DNA of 64,000 nucleotides, taken from Robiginitalea sp. (GTDB lineage Bacteria; Bacteroidota; Bacteroidia; Flavobacteriales; Flavobacteriaceae). Positions 11,192 to 20,493 of the stretch are shown here, piece after piece. The stretch is taken from NCBI GenBank assembly GCA_024642005.1, contig JAHECA010000012.1:1-64000 (forward strand). Reading direction: 5' to 3'. Every line of letters begins with the position of its first letter. Positions within the stretch are counted from its first letter, which is position 1. A program made the translations under genes and the position numbers. The notes beneath the pieces were generated by a model. That model was not told where the DNA came from and ran no database searches. It worked only from the letters and a program-made list of their open reading frames with translations.

Positions 11192-14100
11192 TTATTCTTC
11201 CAGGCGGATGTCGAGACCCAATCCTTTGAGCTCGTGCATCAGCACGTTGAAAGATTCCGGCAAGCCGGGTTCCGGCATGGTTTCGCCCTTGACGATCGAT
11301 TCGTACGTCTTGGCCCGGCCGATCACGTCGTCGGACTTGACGGTCAGAATCTCGCGCAGGGTAGCCGAAGCGCCGTAGGCCTCCAGGGCCCAGACCTCCA
11401 TCTCCCCGAAACGCTGGCCTCCGAACTGCGCCTTACCGCCCAACGGCTGCTGGGTGATCAGGGAGTACGGGCCGATGGAACGGGCGTGCATCTTATCGTC
11501 GACCATGTGGCCGAGTTTCAGCATGTAGATAACCCCAACCGTGGCCGCCTGGTGGAACCGCTCTCCGGTACCCCCGTCGTACAGGTAGGTATGTCCGTAT
11601 TGCGGAATCGAGGCTTCCTCGGTAAGGCTGTCGATCTGCTGGATGGTAGCCCCGTCGAAAATCGGGGTGGCGTATTTCTTGCCCAGCTTTTGCCCGGCCC
11701 AGCCCAGCACCGTCTCGTAGATCTGGCCGATGTTCATCCGCGAGGGTACCCCCAGCGGGTTCAGCACAATATCAACGGGTGTACCGTCTTCCAGGAAAGG
11801 CATGTCTTCATGACGCACGATACGCGCCACGATCCCTTTGTTCCCGTGGCGTCCGGCCATCTTGTCGCCCACTTTCAGCTTGCGCTTCTTGGCGATGTAC
11901 ACCTTGGCCAGCTTCATGATGCCCGCTGGCAGTTCGTCTCCCACCGAAATGGTGAACTTGTCGCGGCGCAGGTTCCCCTGCATATCGTTCAGCTTGATCT
12001 TGTAGTTGTGCAGCAGGTCTGCAACCAGGATATTGGTCTGGGAATCGGTGGTCCAGCTTCCGCCCACAAGGTGTGCGAAATCGTCTACCGCATTCAGCAT
12101 TTTCAGGGTGTACTTCTTGCCCTTGGGCAGTACCTCCTCGCCCAGGTCGTTCATTACGCCCTGTGAGGTTTTCCCATTCACCAGCTGGAAGAGCTTGTCG
12201 ACCAGCACGTCTTTGAGCTGCTGGAACTTCACTTCGTATTCCAGTTCGAGCTTCGAAATGGCTTCCTTGTCTTCAGAGCGCTTGCGCTTGTCTTTGATGG
12301 ATCGCGAGAAGAGCTTCTTGTCGATTACCACCCCGTTGAGCGAGGGCGGTGCCTTCAGGGAGGCGTCTTTCACATCGCCGGCCTTGTCGCCGAAGATGGC
12401 CCGGAGCAGTTTCTCTTCCGGGGTCGGGTCCGATTCCCCTTTGGGGGTGATTTTCCCGATCAGGATGTCGCCCGGTTTCACCTCGGCCCCGATGCGGATC
12501 ATCCCGTATTCATCGAGGTCTTTGGTGGCTTCTTCCGAAACGTTCGGGATATCGTTGGTAAGCTCTTCGGCCCCCAACTTGGTATCGCGCACTTCCAGGG
12601 CGTATTCGTCGATGTGGATCGAGGTGAAGATGTCTTCGCGCACCACTTTTTCAGAGATCACGATGGCATCTTCGAAGTTGTATCCCTTCCAGGGCATGAA
12701 CGCCACTTTCAGGTTCCGGCCCAGGGCCAGTTCCCCGCTTTCGGTGGCATAACCCTCGCAGAGCACCTGCCCCTTTTTCACCTTGTCGCCTTTGCGGACA
12801 ATCGGCTTCAGGTTAATGCTGGTCCCCTGGTTGGTCTTGCGGAATTTCACCAGTTCGTACGTCTTGGAGTCTTCTTCGAAGCTTACCAGGCGCTGCTCAT
12901 CGCTGCGCTCGTATTTGATCACGATGCGCTGGGCGTCAACCGATTCCACTACCCCATCGCCTTCGGCGTTGATCAGCACGCGCGAATCGGTGGCTACCTG
13001 GCGCTCCAGGCCGGTGCCCACAATGGGCGATTCGGGCTTGAGCAGCGGCACGGCCTGCCGCATCATGTTCGACCCCATGAGTGCCCGGTTCGCATCGTCA
13101 TGTTCCAGGAACGGGATGAGCGAGGCCGAGATGGAGGCGATCTGGTTGGGCGCCACGTCGGTGTAATTTACATCTTTCGGGTCGGTCAGCGGGAAGTCGC
13201 CTTCCTCACGGGCAATGACCTTGTCGGTATCGATGGTGCCGTCGTTCTTGAGCGGAATGTTGGCCTGGGCAATCTTCATGCCCTCTTCCTCCTCGGCGCT
13301 CAGGAACCGGTAATCACTCAGGTTTACCTTGCCGTTATCTACCTTGCGGTAGGGGGTTTCCAAAAAGCCCATGGTGTTTACCTTGGCAAACACAGAGAGG
13401 GAAGAAATCAGACCGATGTTCGGACCTTCAGGGGTCTCGATCGGGCAGAGCCTTCCGTAGTGGGTATAGTGTACGTCTCGCACCTCGAACCCGGCCCGTT
13501 CGCGCGAAAGACCGCCCGGCCCGAGGGCCGACAGACGCCGCTTGTGGGTTATTTCCGCCAGCGGGTTGGTCTGGTCCATGAACTGGGAGAGCTGGTTGGT
13601 GCCGAAGAACGAGTTGATCACCGAAGACAGGGTCTTGGCGTTGATCAGGTCGATGGGGGTAAACACCTCGTTGTCGCGCACGTTCATCCGTTCGCGGATG
13701 GTGCGGGCCATACGGGCGAGCCCCACGCCGAACTGGGCAGAGAGCTGCTCCCCTACCGTCCGAACCCGGCGGTTGGAGAGGTGGTCGATATCGTCGATCT
13801 CGGCCTTGGAGTTGATCAGCTCGATCAGGTATTTGATAATGGTGATGATATCTTCCTTGGTCAGCACCTGCTTGTCCATGCCGATATCGAGCCCCAGTTT
13901 CTTGTTCATCCGGTAGCGGCCCACCTCGCCGAGGTTGTAGCGCTGGTCGGAGAAGAAGAGCTTGTCGATGATGCCGCGGGCCGTTTCCTCATCGGGCGGC
14001 TCGGCGTTCCGCAGTTGGCGGTAAATATGTTCAACGGCTTCTTTTTCCGAGTTGGTCGGGTCTTTCTGAAGCGTGTTGTGGATAATGGCGTAATCGCTCT

Positions 14101-15001
14101 GGGCGTTGTTTTCCTTGTGGAGGAGGATGGTCTTTACGTCTGCATCGAGAATCAGGTCGAGGTGTTCCTTTTCGAGCAGGGTATCGCGGTCGAGCACGAT
14201 CTCGTTCCGCTCGATGGAAACCACCTCACCGGTGTCTTCGTCCACGAAGTCTTCGTGCCAGGTGTTCAATACCCGGGCGGCCAGTTTGCGGCCCAGTACT
14301 TTCTTGAGGCCGGCCTTGGATACCTTCACCTCTTCAGAGAGGTCGAAGATCTCCAGAATGTCTTTATCGCGCTCAAAGCCTATGGCGCGGAAGAGCGTGG
14401 TAACCGGCAGTTTCTTTTTCCGGTCGATGTAGGCGTACATCACGCTGTTGATGTCGGTGGCGAATTCGATCCAGGAACCCTTGAACGGGATTACCCGGGC
14501 CGAATACAGCTTGGTGCCGTTGGCGTGGAACGACTGTCCGAAGAACACACCCGGGGAGCGGTGCAGCTGGGAAACAACCACGCGCTCGGCCCCGTTGATC
14601 ACGAAAGTCCCGCTGGGGGTCATATAGGGAATGGTCCCGAGGTATACGTCCTGGACGATGGTCTCAAAATCTTCGTGCTCCGGATCGGTGCAGTACAATT
14701 TCAGGCGTGCCTTCAGCGGCACACTGTAGGTAAGCCCGCGCTCGATGCATTCCTGAATGGAATACCGGGGAGGATCGATGAAGTAATCCAGGAACTCCAG
14801 CACAAACTGGTTCCGGGTATCCGTAATGGGAAAGTTCTCCATGAAGGTGTTGTACAACCCTTCGTTGGCCCTTTCGTCAGACTTGGTCTCAAGCTGGAAA
14901 AAATCCTGAAACGACTTGATCTGAATGTCCAGGAAATCCGGGTAGTCCGGAATATTCTTGGCGGAGGCAAAGCTTATTCTTTCAGTTCTCTGTGTGACCA
15001 T
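11192..15001 (-). CDS. rpoB: RNA polymerase subunit beta
   Basis: This 1269-aa protein has all conserved beta regions. In the rifampicin-binding cluster ('[20 protein letters not shown]') the key residues are wild type: D476, H486 and S491 correspond to E. coli D516, H526 and S531. Rifampicin sensitivity is therefore expected from the sequence. The C-terminal '[19 protein letters not shown]' is present. The gene is separated from rplL by 128 bp containing a long hairpin, consistent with partial uncoupling of polymerase from ribosomal-protein expression. Confidence 0.99.
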   Translation of the reverse strand: MVTQRTERISFASAKNIPDYPDFLDIQIKSFQDFFQLETKSDERANEGLYNTFMENFPITDTRNQFVLEFLDYFIDPPRYSIQECIERGLTYSVPLKARLKLYCTDPEHEDFETIVQDVYLGTIPYMTPSGTFVINGAERVVVSQLHRSPGVFFGQSFHANGTKLYSARVIPFKGSWIEFATDINSVMYAYIDRKKKLPVTTLFRAIGFERDKDILEIFDLSEEVKVSKAGLKKVLGRKLAARVLNTWHEDFVDEDTGEVVSIERNEIVLDRDTLLEKEHLDLILDADVKTILLHKENNAQSDYAIIHNTLQKDPTNSEKEAVEHIYRQLRNAEPPDEETARGIIDKLFFSDQRYNLGEVGRYRMNKKLGLDIGMDKQVLTKEDIITIIKYLIELINSKAEIDDIDHLSNRRVRTVGEQLSAQFGVGLARMARTIRERMNVRDNEVFTPIDLINAKTLSSVINSFFGTNQLSQFMDQTNPLAEITHKRRLSALGPGGLSRERAGFEVRDVHYTHYGRLCPIETPEGPNIGLISSLSVFAKVNTMGFLETPYRKVDNGKVNLSDYRFLSAEEEEGMKIAQANIPLKNDGTIDTDKVIAREEGDFPLTDPKDVNYTDVAPNQIASISASLIPFLEHDDANRALMGSNMMRQAVPLLKPESPIVGTGLERQVATDSRVLINAEGDGVVESVDAQRIVIKYERSDEQRLVSFEEDSKTYELVKFRKTNQGTSINLKPIVRKGDKVKKGQVLCEGYATESGELALGRNLKVAFMPWKGYNFEDAIVISEKVVREDIFTSIHIDEYALEVRDTKLGAEELTNDIPNVSEEATKDLDEYGMIRIGAEVKPGDILIGKITPKGESDPTPEEKLLRAIFGDKAGDVKDASLKAPPSLNGVVIDKKLFSRSIKDKRKRSEDKEAISKLELEYEVKFQQLKDVLVDKLFQLVNGKTSQGVMNDLGEEVLPKGKKYTLKMLNAVDDFAHLVGGSWTTDSQTNILVADLLHNYKIKLNDMQGNLRRDKFTISVGDELPAGIMKLAKVYIAKKRKLKVGDKMAGRHGNKGIVARIVRHEDMPFLEDGTPVDIVLNPLGVPSRMNIGQIYETVLGWAGQKLGKKYATPIFDGATIQQIDSLTEEASIPQYGHTYLYDGGTGERFHQAATVGVIYMLKLGHMVDDKMHARSIGPYSLITQQPLGGKAQFGGQRFGEMEVWALEAYGASATLREILTVKSDDVIGRAKTYESIVKGETMPEPGLPESFNVLMHELKGLGLDIRLEE

Positions 15002-15070
15002 CTATGGACAGTATTTTTTCGTGAATAGTGCGGTAGGCGGTATATAACTTTATATACATACTATAAAAGG

Positions 15071-15107
15071 GTTTAGGTCTAGCCGCCAAAAGGCGGAAGA
15101 CCTAAAC
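15071..15107 (-). promoter_or_regulatory. rplL-rpoB intergenic hairpin (attenuator candidate)
   Basis: GTTTAGGTCT (15071-15080) and AGACCTAAAC (15098-15107) form a 10-bp outer stem. Inside, CCGCC (15083-15087) pairs with GGCGG (15092-15096) around an AAAA loop. On the minus (coding) strand it is followed by CCCTTTTATAG, a short imperfect T-run. A partial terminator between rplL and rpoB is a known device in other bacteria; its activity here is inferred. Confidence 0.65.
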
Positions 15108-15129
15108 CTAAACCATCTGGTTGACGCAA

Positions 15130-15513
15130 TTATTTAAGCTCAACTTCTGCTCCTGCTTCTTCCAATGATTTTTTGATACCTTCGGCTTCGTCTTTGGAGA
15201 TAGCTTCTTTAACAGCTTTAGGAGCGCTGTCAACGATGTCTTTAGCTTCTTTCAGACCAAGTCCGGTAAGTTCCTTAACCAGTTTTACCACAGCCAGTTT
15301 AGACTGACCGGCGGCTTTCAGGATTACGTCGAATTCGGTTTTCTCTTCGGCGGCTTCACCGGCGTCACCTCCGCCAGCAGCCGGTCCGGCTACAGCCACG
15401 GCGGCAGCCGCAGGCTCGATACCGTATTCTTCTTTCAGGATGTCGGCCAGCTCATTTACTTCTTTTACGGTGAGGTTGACCAACTGTTCTGCGAATGCTT
15501 TCAAATCTGCCAT
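15130..15513 (-). CDS. rplL: 50S ribosomal protein L7/L12
   Basis: At 127 aa this is the normal length. It has an N-terminal dimerisation helix ('[26 protein letters not shown]'), an Ala/Gly-rich hinge (about 34-55), and the C-terminal factor-binding domain '[13 protein letters not shown]' with '[17 protein letters not shown]'. It forms the ribosomal stalk with L10 and recruits translational GTPases. It is 54 bp downstream of rplJ in the same minus-strand operon. Its codons are more AT-rich than those of neighbouring genes, as expected for very highly expressed genes. Confidence 0.98.
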   Translation of the reverse strand: MADLKAFAEQLVNLTVKEVNELADILKEEYGIEPAAAAVAVAGPAAGGGDAGEAAEEKTEFDVILKAAGQSKLAVVKLVKELTGLGLKEAKDIVDSAPKAVKEAISKDEAEGIKKSLEEAGAEVELK

Positions 15514-15567
15514 TTTTTCTATCGTTTAAAATCGTTTTGAAATTTATACTTAGGTTTTAGTGCGTAC

Positions 15568-16086
15568 TTATTCTTTTTCGGAAAGGGTTTTCAGGATTCC
15601 CGCCAGTTTGCCACCTCCCGACTTCAGGCCGGAGATAACATTCTTGGCCGGTGATTGCAGCAGGGCCACAATATCCCCGATCATCTCTTCCCTGGACTTG
15701 ATACTGATCAGTGCGTCCAATTTATCGTCGCCGATGTAAACAGCTTCCTCGATAAAGGCGCCCTTGAGCAGCGGCCGGTCAGACTTCTTGCGGAAGGTCT
15801 TGATCAGCTTGGCCGGGGCATTGCCGGTATCGGAAATCATCAGCGAAGTATTTCCTTTCAGGATTCCGGGCAATTCCCCGAATTCCTTTTCGGAAGCTTC
15901 CATAGCCTTGGCCAGCAGTGTGTTTTTCACTACGGCAAGCTTGATATTTGCTTTAAAGCAGGCTCTGCGCAGGTCTGAGGTCGTCCCGGCATCCAGGCCG
16001 GAAATATCGGCCAGGTAGATCACCGGGCTTGCGCCCAGCTGCGTGGTCAGATCCTGGATTACAGTTGCTTTTTCTTCTCTGGTCAT
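15568..16086 (-). CDS. rplJ: 50S ribosomal protein L10
   Basis: This 172-aa protein begins 'MTREEKATVIQDLTTQLGAS', the conserved L10 N-terminus that binds 23S rRNA. It ends with an amphipathic helix ('VISGLKSGGGKLAGILKTL') that carries the L7/L12 dimers. It starts 17 bp after rplA, so there is no room for a long independent L10 leader as found in E. coli. Any autoregulation by L10 would have to act on sequences within rplA. Confidence 0.97.
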   Translation of the reverse strand: MTREEKATVIQDLTTQLGASPVIYLADISGLDAGTTSDLRRACFKANIKLAVVKNTLLAKAMEASEKEFGELPGILKGNTSLMISDTGNAPAKLIKTFRKKSDRPLLKGAFIEEAVYIGDDKLDALISIKSREEMIGDIVALLQSPAKNVISGLKSGGGKLAGILKTLSEKE

Positions 16087-16103
16087 CTTAGTTCTTTATA
16101 GGA

Positions 16104-16793
16104 TTAGACCGCTTTCGGATCCAGTTGCACGCTAGGGCTCATGGTGCTGGACATGTAGATGCTCTTCATGTACACTCCTTTGGCCGCGGCGGGCTTCAGT
16201 TTCACCAGGGTATCGATAAGTTCCTTGGCGTTCCCGGCAATTTTGTCGGGAGAAAAGGAAACCTTGCCGATTGCCGCATGCACGATCCCGGTTTTGTCAA
16301 CCTTGAAATCGATCTTTCCGGATTTAACTTCAGATACGGCTTTGCCGACCTCCATGGTCACGGTACCGGTTTTTGGGTTCGGCATCAGACCGCGGGGACC
16401 CAGAATGCGTCCGAGCGGGCCGAGCTTGCCCATAACAGCCGGCATGGTGATGATCACGTCTACATCGGTCCAGCCTCCTTTGATCTTGTCGAGGTACTCA
16501 TCGAGCCCAACGAAATCGGCTCCTGCTTCCTTGGCTTCGGCCTCCTTTTCAGGAGTAACCAGGGCCAGAACTTTTACGTCCTTCCCGGTGCCGTGGGGCA
16601 GGGTAACCACGCCACGCACCATCTGGTTCGCCTTCCGGGGATCTACCCCAAGGCGCACCGCCAGGTCTACGGAGGCGTCGAATTTTGCGTTGGAAACTTC
16701 TTTGATGAGCTCGGAGGCCTCGGTCACGGAATAGAGCCTATTGCGATCGATCTTAGCCCGAGCCTCTTTTTGCTTCTTGGATAATTTTGCCAT
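16104..16793 (-). CDS. rplA: 50S ribosomal protein L1
   Basis: This 229-aa protein is the usual size. It has the conserved '[16 protein letters not shown]' in domain I, '[17 protein letters not shown]' and '[26 protein letters not shown]' in domain II, and the C-terminal '[16 protein letters not shown]'. L1 forms the E-site stalk, and in many bacteria it represses its own rplK-rplA mRNA. It lies 20 bp after rplK. Confidence 0.98.
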   Translation of the reverse strand: MAKLSKKQKEARAKIDRNRLYSVTEASELIKEVSNAKFDASVDLAVRLGVDPRKANQMVRGVVTLPHGTGKDVKVLALVTPEKEAEAKEAGADFVGLDEYLDKIKGGWTDVDVIITMPAVMGKLGPLGRILGPRGLMPNPKTGTVTMEVGKAVSEVKSGKIDFKVDKTGIVHAAIGKVSFSPDKIAGNAKELIDTLVKLKPAAAKGVYMKSIYMSSTMSPSVQLDPKAV

Positions 16794-16813
16794 CTTAAAA
16801 GTGCTTTTCAGTA

Positions 16814-17251
16814 TTAAAAGGGACGTTTCCCGGTAACCTTCAGGCCCATGGAACGGGCTGTTCCCGCAACCATATTCATTGCAGATTCCTCTGTGAAGGC
16901 GTTCAGGTCTACCATCTTGTCTTCGGCGATGGTCCTGACCTGATCCCAGGTAACAGTGCCCGCCTTTGAACGATTCGGTTCGCCGGATCCCTTTTTAACT
17001 TTAGCCGCTTCCAATAGCTGCACTGCCGCCGGAGGTGTCTTTACAACGAAGTCGAACGACTTGTCGCCATAAACGGTGATAACAACAGGCAATATCTTGC
17101 CCTGTTTGTCCTGCGTACGCGCATTGAACTGCTTGCAGAACTCCATGATGTTAACGCCGGCAGCACCTAAAGCGGGTCCAACCGGTGGCGACGGGTTCGC
17201 AGCACCTCCCCTAACTTGTAGTTTAACTACTTTACTTACTTCTTTTGCCAT
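16814..17251 (-). CDS. rplK: 50S ribosomal protein L11
   Basis: This 145-aa protein has the N-terminal '[35 protein letters not shown]' that contacts the GTPase centre. The C-terminal RNA-binding half contains '[26 protein letters not shown]' and '[10 protein letters not shown]'. It is the first ribosomal-protein gene after nusG, separated by a 153-bp leader-like gap. Confidence 0.98.
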   Translation of the reverse strand: MAKEVSKVVKLQVRGGAANPSPPVGPALGAAGVNIMEFCKQFNARTQDKQGKILPVVITVYGDKSFDFVVKTPPAAVQLLEAAKVKKGSGEPNRSKAGTVTWDQVRTIAEDKMVDLNAFTEESAMNMVAGTARSMGLKVTGKRPF

Positions 17252-17276
17252 TGTTTAAATTAATTTACTTCTCTCC

Positions 17277-17294
17277 GGCCGGTCCCATCCGGCC
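17277..17294 (-). promoter_or_regulatory. Hairpin in the nusG-rplK leader
   Basis: GGCCGG (17277-17282) and CCGGCC (17289-17294) form a perfect 6-bp stem with a 6-base loop, about 25 bases before the rplK start. The whole 17252-17404 gap has no coding frame and is a plausible site for L1 autoregulation. I could not match it base by base to the L1 rRNA site, so the role is speculative. Confidence 0.35.
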
Positions 17295-17404
17295 TGAGTT
17301 TTTACCCCCGCTCCCCGTCCGGGTAACAACCGGTTAAGCAGCGTGGGAAGGGTAAAAGCGAGTTAATTTGGAAGCAACTCTACTTTTAAGCGTAACATTT
17401 ATTT

Positions 17405-17956
17405 TCAGACTTTTTCTACCTGCATATAACTCAGCTCCAGCGGGGTCTTGCGACCGAAGATCTTCACCATCACTTCCAGCTTGCGCTTCTCTTCGTTGAT
17501 CTTCTCCACCGTGCCGTTGAAGCCGTTGAACGGCCCGTCGATAACCTTGATGGTTTCTCCCAGTATAAAAGGGATAGCCACTGCATCGGTACTCACGGCC
17601 AGTTCGTCTACTTTCCCCAGCATGCGGTTTACCTCCGACTTGCGGAGCGGCACCGGGTCTCCTCCCTTGGTTTCACCCAAAAAGCCAATCACATTGGTGA
17701 TCGACCGGATAATGTGGATCATTTCCCCCGTCAGGTTGGCTTTCACCATAATGTAACCGGGGAAATAGACGCGTTCTTTGCTAATTTTCTTACCGTTGCG
17801 GATCTGTACCACCTTCTCGGTCGGAACCAGTACCTCCTCCAGGAAATCGCCGAAACCGTGGCGTTCTACCTCGCTTTCGATGTATCCCTTGATTTTGTTT
17901 TCCTGCCCGCTAACGGCGCGAACTACATACCACTTCTTCTCCAGTTCTTCCGACAT
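17405..17956 (-). CDS. nusG: Transcription elongation/antitermination factor NusG
   Basis: This 183-aa protein has an N-terminal NGN domain ('KKWYVVRAVSGQENKIKGYIESE', then 'RVYFPGYIMVKANLTGEMIHIIRSI'). It has a C-terminal KOW domain ('GETIKVIDGPFNGFNGTVEKIN'). It binds RNA polymerase and couples it to Rho or the ribosome. It follows secE by 9 bp in the conserved secE-nusG-rplKAJL order. Confidence 0.98.
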   Translation of the reverse strand: MSEELEKKWYVVRAVSGQENKIKGYIESEVERHGFGDFLEEVLVPTEKVVQIRNGKKISKERVYFPGYIMVKANLTGEMIHIIRSITNVIGFLGETKGGDPVPLRKSEVNRMLGKVDELAVSTDAVAIPFILGETIKVIDGPFNGFNGTVEKINEEKRKLEVMVKIFGRKTPLELSYMQVEKV

Positions 17957-17965
17957 AGCCTCGCC

Positions 17966-18154
17966 TTATCCGATTAATGCGTTAAAGTACAGCTGTATGA
18001 GTTCCGAAAACAAAGAATCTACCGCCCAGGTTGCCAGGGAAAAGAGGATGGAAAAAACCGCCACGACCACCATCAGGTTAGACGATTCTGCCCGTGTGGG
18101 CAGTGTTACGTGGTTTTTCAGCTCTTCGTAAGAATCTTTAAAATAGGTTAACAT
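17966..18154 (-). CDS. secE: Preprotein translocase subunit SecE
   Basis: This 62-aa single-span form is typical outside the enterobacteria. An amphipathic N-terminal helix ('YFKDSYEELKNHVTLPT') is followed by one membrane helix at about 27-50. Together with SecY and SecG it forms the protein-conducting channel. It is 54 bp downstream of tRNA-Trp and 9 bp upstream of nusG. Confidence 0.93.
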   Translation of the reverse strand: MLTYFKDSYEELKNHVTLPTRAESSNLMVVVAVFSILFSLATWAVDSLFSELIQLYFNALIG

Positions 18155-18208
18155 CGGCTGCTGTCGTTTAACTTCGGTGGGACTTTTAAGCCCCTGTTTT
18201 TATTTCTG

Positions 18209-18281
18209 CACGGGTGGAGAGGCTCGAACTCCCGACACCCGGTTTTGGAGACCGGTGCTCTACCAACTGAGCTACACCCGT
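18209..18281 (-). tRNA. trnW: tRNA-Trp (anticodon CCA)
   Basis: This 73-nt cloverleaf has acceptor arms ACGGGTG/CACCCGT, D-arm GCTC/GAGC, anticodon loop CTCCAAA with CCA, and T-loop TTCGAGC. The 3' CCA is not encoded. It lies between tuf and secE, the normal place in this phylum. Confidence 0.97.
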
Positions 18282-18286
18282 AGACA

Positions 18287-18334
18287 CAGTGAAAGGGTTC
18301 CCTCCCGATTAGATCAGGACGGGACCCTTCACTG
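18287..18334 (-). other. Long imperfect hairpin between tuf and tRNA-Trp
   Basis: CAGTGAA-A-GGGT-T-CCC (18287-18302) pairs with GGGACCCTTCACTG (18321-18334), leaving only two bulged bases. A second 7-bp stem, ATCCTTT/AAAGGAT (18345-18351 and 18356-18362), overlaps the tuf stop codon. Neither is followed by a T-run. Processing or stabilisation of a tuf-tRNA-Trp-secE transcript is the likeliest role. Confidence 0.6.
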
Positions 18335-18361
18335 CGTTAGTATGATCCTTTTAGTAAAGGA

Positions 18362-19549
18362 TTAATCCAGAATCTTGGTAACCTGTCCGGCACCTACGGT
18401 ACGGCCTCCTTCACGGATCGCGAAGCGGAGTCCCACGTTCAGGGCGATCGGCTGGAGCAGCTCCACGGTAATGGTCAGGTTGTCTCCAGGCATAACCATT
18501 TCCACGCCGCTAGGGAGCACGATGGTTCCGGTAACGTCGGTGGTGCGTACGTAGAACTGAGGACGGTAGTTGTTGTGGAACGGAGTGTGGCGTCCACCTT
18601 CTTCCTTCTTCAGGATATAGACCTCAGCCTCAAATTTGGCGTGCGGTTTAACTGATCCGGGCTTGCAGATTACCATTCCGCGGCGGATATCTTTTTTCTC
18701 GATACCGCGCAGCAGCAGACCTACGTTGTCACCAGCTTCACCCCGGTCGAGGATCTTGCGGAACATCTCTACCCCAGTAATGGTGGAAGTCAGTTTCTCA
18801 GCTCCCATACCAATGATCTCAACAGGATCGCCGGTTTTGGCAACTCCGGTTTCAATACGGCCGGTTGCAACGGTGCCGCGTCCGGTGATGGTGAATACGT
18901 CTTCAACGGGCATCAGGAAATCCTTGTCCACGTCGCGCTTAGGCATTTCGATCCAGGTGTCAACTGCTTCCATCAGGTCCATTACAGTCTTAACCCACTT
19001 CTCTTCTCCGTTCAGAGCTCCCAGAGCAGAACCGGAAATAACCGGGCTGTTGTCTCCGTCGTAATCGTAGAAAGACAGCAGTTCGCGAACTTCCATCTCA
19101 ACCAGCTCGAGCAGCTCCTCGTCATCAACCATGTCTACCTTGTTCAGGAAAACAACGATGCGCGGGATACCTACCTGGCGGCCCAGCAGGATGTGCTCGC
19201 GGGTTTGGGGCATGGGTCCGTCGGTGGCAGCAACCACCAGGATGGCGCCGTCCATCTGGGCAGCACCCGTAACCATGTTCTTAACGTAATCCGCGTGACC
19301 GGGACAGTCTACGTGAGCGTAGTGGCGGTTAGCGGTTTGGTACTCAACGTGAGCGGTGTTGATAGTAATACCACGCTCCTTTTCTTCGGGAGCGTTGTCG
19401 ATAGAATCAAAGCTCCGCACCTCAGACAGACCGGCCTTGGACAATACGGTAGTGATGGCAGCCGTCAGGGTAGTTTTACCGTGGTCGACGTGTCCAATGG
19501 TACCGATATTCAAGTGGGGTTTGGAACGATCAAAAGTTTCCTTAGCCAT
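18362..19549 (-). CDS. tuf: Elongation factor Tu
   Basis: This 395-aa GTPase delivers aminoacyl-tRNA to the ribosome. G1 GHVDHGKT is at residues 19-26, followed by DCPGH and NKVD. Domain II has '[17 protein letters not shown]', and domain III ends '[17 protein letters not shown]'. A tRNA gene lies on each side. Codon use is biased toward the C- or T-ending codons of highly expressed genes. The 188-bp upstream gap (19550-19737) contains GC-rich hairpin-forming sequence but no gene and no clear promoter box. Confidence 0.99.
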   Translation of the reverse strand: MAKETFDRSKPHLNIGTIGHVDHGKTTLTAAITTVLSKAGLSEVRSFDSIDNAPEEKERGITINTAHVEYQTANRHYAHVDCPGHADYVKNMVTGAAQMDGAILVVAATDGPMPQTREHILLGRQVGIPRIVVFLNKVDMVDDEELLELVEMEVRELLSFYDYDGDNSPVISGSALGALNGEEKWVKTVMDLMEAVDTWIEMPKRDVDKDFLMPVEDVFTITGRGTVATGRIETGVAKTGDPVEIIGMGAEKLTSTITGVEMFRKILDRGEAGDNVGLLLRGIEKKDIRRGMVICKPGSVKPHAKFEAEVYILKKEEGGRHTPFHNNYRPQFYVRTTDVTGTIVLPSGVEMVMPGDNLTITVELLQPIALNVGLRFAIREGGRTVGAGQVTKILD

Positions 19550-19737
19550 TGTTAATGTATTTAATCTTAGTTTATATTAGTGTACAATTCTTACAATACA
19601 TTGAACCGGGAGTCAACCCATTTCCCTTTCGGGAGAGCGGCTCTGCCGCCCGGTTGGGGACCCTCCGGGAACCCTTAATCTACCAAATTCTGGCATCAGA
19701 TGCATCCGGCAAGCCGGCTGCAGGCTGAAATTCTTAG

Positions 19738-19809
19738 AGCCAACGACGGGAATTGAACCCGTGACCTCTTCCTTACCAAGGAAACGCTCTACCCCTGAGC
19801 TACGTCGGC
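19738..19809 (-). tRNA. trnT: tRNA-Thr (anticodon GGT)
   Basis: This 72-nt cloverleaf has acceptor GCCGACG paired with CGTTGGC (one G-T), anticodon stem TTTCC/GGAAG around TTGGTAA, and T-loop TTCAATT. CCA is not encoded. It is upstream of tuf on the same strand and could share its transcript. Confidence 0.96.
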
Positions 19810-19888
19810 TTGTTGGCGCAAGTATGTTCGGTCGGCCCGTCTGAAGCGGAAAGCCCGCAGGCGCCTAAATCGCTTGCCCAAGGTTTAG

Positions 19889-19961
19889 AGCGGGAGACCG
19901 GGTTCGAACCGGCGACATTCAGCTTGGAAGGCTGACGCTCTACCAACTGAGCTACTCCCGC
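19889..19961 (-). tRNA. trnG: tRNA-Gly (anticodon TCC)
   Basis: This 73-nt cloverleaf has acceptor GCGGGAG/CTCCCGC, anticodon stem TCAGC/GCTGA around CTTCCAA, and T-arm CCGGTTCGAACCCGG. CCA is not encoded. It is separated from tRNA-Thr(GGT) by 79 bp and from tRNA-Tyr by a 266-bp structured spacer. Confidence 0.96.
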
Positions 19962-20042
19962 AATTAGTTAAATTCCAATATGTCAATCAAGGTCGTGCGC
20001 CTTGAAATCCGTCTTCAATGAACATCCCGCCTGGGGCGGGTC

Positions 20043-20162
20043 GGTGATCCTGGTTCGGGGAACCAGGAAGGATTACCTCGCTTTCGCTCGGTGATCCTGG
20101 TTCGGGGAACCAGGAAGGATTACCTCGCTTTCGCTCGGTGATCCTGGTTCGGGGAACCAGGA
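20043..20162 (-). repeat. Tandem 47-bp hairpin repeats in the tRNA spacer (2.5 copies)
   Basis: Identical units begin at 20043, 20090 and 20137 (the last truncated after 26 bp). Each contains a perfect 8-bp inverted repeat, CCTGGTTC-GGG-GAACCAGG. On the transcribed (minus) strand a second fold joins units: GGATCACC with GGTAATCC. It encloses GA/GA tandem mismatches and a GC-GAAA-GC tetraloop hairpin. Two further stems precede it on the right-hand (tRNA-Gly) side of the spacer as transcribed: CCCGCC/GGCGGG (20027-20041) and TCAAGG/CCTTGA (about 19985-20003). There is no spacer between units, so this is not a CRISPR. Confidence 0.9.
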
Positions 20163-20163
20163 T

Positions 20164-20227
20164 CAAAGATTTTTTCCTGCGGTCTTTCAAGAGCGAGCTC
20201 TTGACGCCCACCTGGAAAAAATCTTTG
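20164..20227 (-). repeat. Nested inverted repeats abutting tRNA-Tyr
   Basis: CAAAGATTTTTTCC (20164-20177) and GGAAAAAATCTTTG (20214-20227) are perfect 14-bp inverted arms. Inside them TCAAGAGC (20187-20194) and GCTCTTGA (20197-20204) form another perfect 8-bp stem with a 2-base loop. The outer arm touches the 3' end of tRNA-Tyr. The structure could guide 3' processing, or it could be the scar of a small mobile hairpin element. Confidence 0.85.
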
Positions 20228-20309
20228 TGGGGAGAGCAGGATTCGAACCTGCGAAGGTGAAACCAACAGATTTACAGTCTGTCCTCGTTGGCCGCTTGAG
20301 TATCTCCCC
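20228..20309 (-). tRNA. trnY: tRNA-Tyr (anticodon GTA)
   Basis: This is an 82-nt class II tRNA with acceptor GGGGAGA/TCTCCCC, anticodon loop CTGTAAA with GTA in a CAGA/TCTG stem, a long variable arm, and T-arm GCAGGTTCGAATCCTGC. CCA is not encoded. A 14-bp inverted repeat begins directly after its 3' end. Confidence 0.96.
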
Positions 20310-20334
20310 TCCTTTGTATTTTTAAGAACTTCTG

Positions 20335-20408
20335 AGCCGATGGAGGGACTCGAACCCACGACCCCGAGATTACAAATCACGTGCTCTAGCCAGCTGAGCT
20401 ACATCGGC
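20335..20408 (-). tRNA. trnT: tRNA-Thr (anticodon TGT)
   Basis: This 74-nt cloverleaf has acceptor GCCGATG/CATCGGC and anticodon loop TTTGTAA with TGT. The anticodon stem CGTGA/TCTCG carries one T-T mismatch, and the T-stem GTGGG/CCCTC carries another. It is first in the four-tRNA run (Thr-Tyr-Gly-Thr) leading to tuf. Confidence 0.95.
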
Positions 20409-20428
20409 TTTTTAGGCCTTTTTATAGC

Positions 20429-20456
20429 AAAAAAAGTCCGCTATTTCTAACGGACT
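20429..20456 (-). terminator. Intrinsic terminator of hpf
   Basis: On the minus strand AGTCCG (20456-20451) and CGGACT (20440-20435) form a 6-bp stem with a 10-base AT-rich loop, followed by a run of seven T (20435-20429). It lies 37 bp after the hpf stop and just before tRNA-Thr(TGT). Confidence 0.75.
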
Positions 20457-20493
20457 GCAAATGTAGATAATTATTTATTTAAACAAAACTATT

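Noticed and set aside
12614-15028. Very long plus-strand frame (804 codons) opposite rpoB
   Set aside because: Same reason; it mirrors the third-position bias of rpoB and has no protein-like motifs.
20043-20162. Possible CRISPR array
   Set aside because: The 47-bp units are directly contiguous with no variable spacers, and no cas genes are in the window.
19987-20380. Two overlapping minus-strand frames through the tRNA spacer; one ends 'FIEDGFQGARP', faintly like the tail of GIY-YIG nucleases found near tRNAs
   Set aside because: They translate tRNA-Tyr, tRNA-Thr and hairpin repeats; no GIY-YIG core motif is present, and the resemblance is too short to call a pseudogene.
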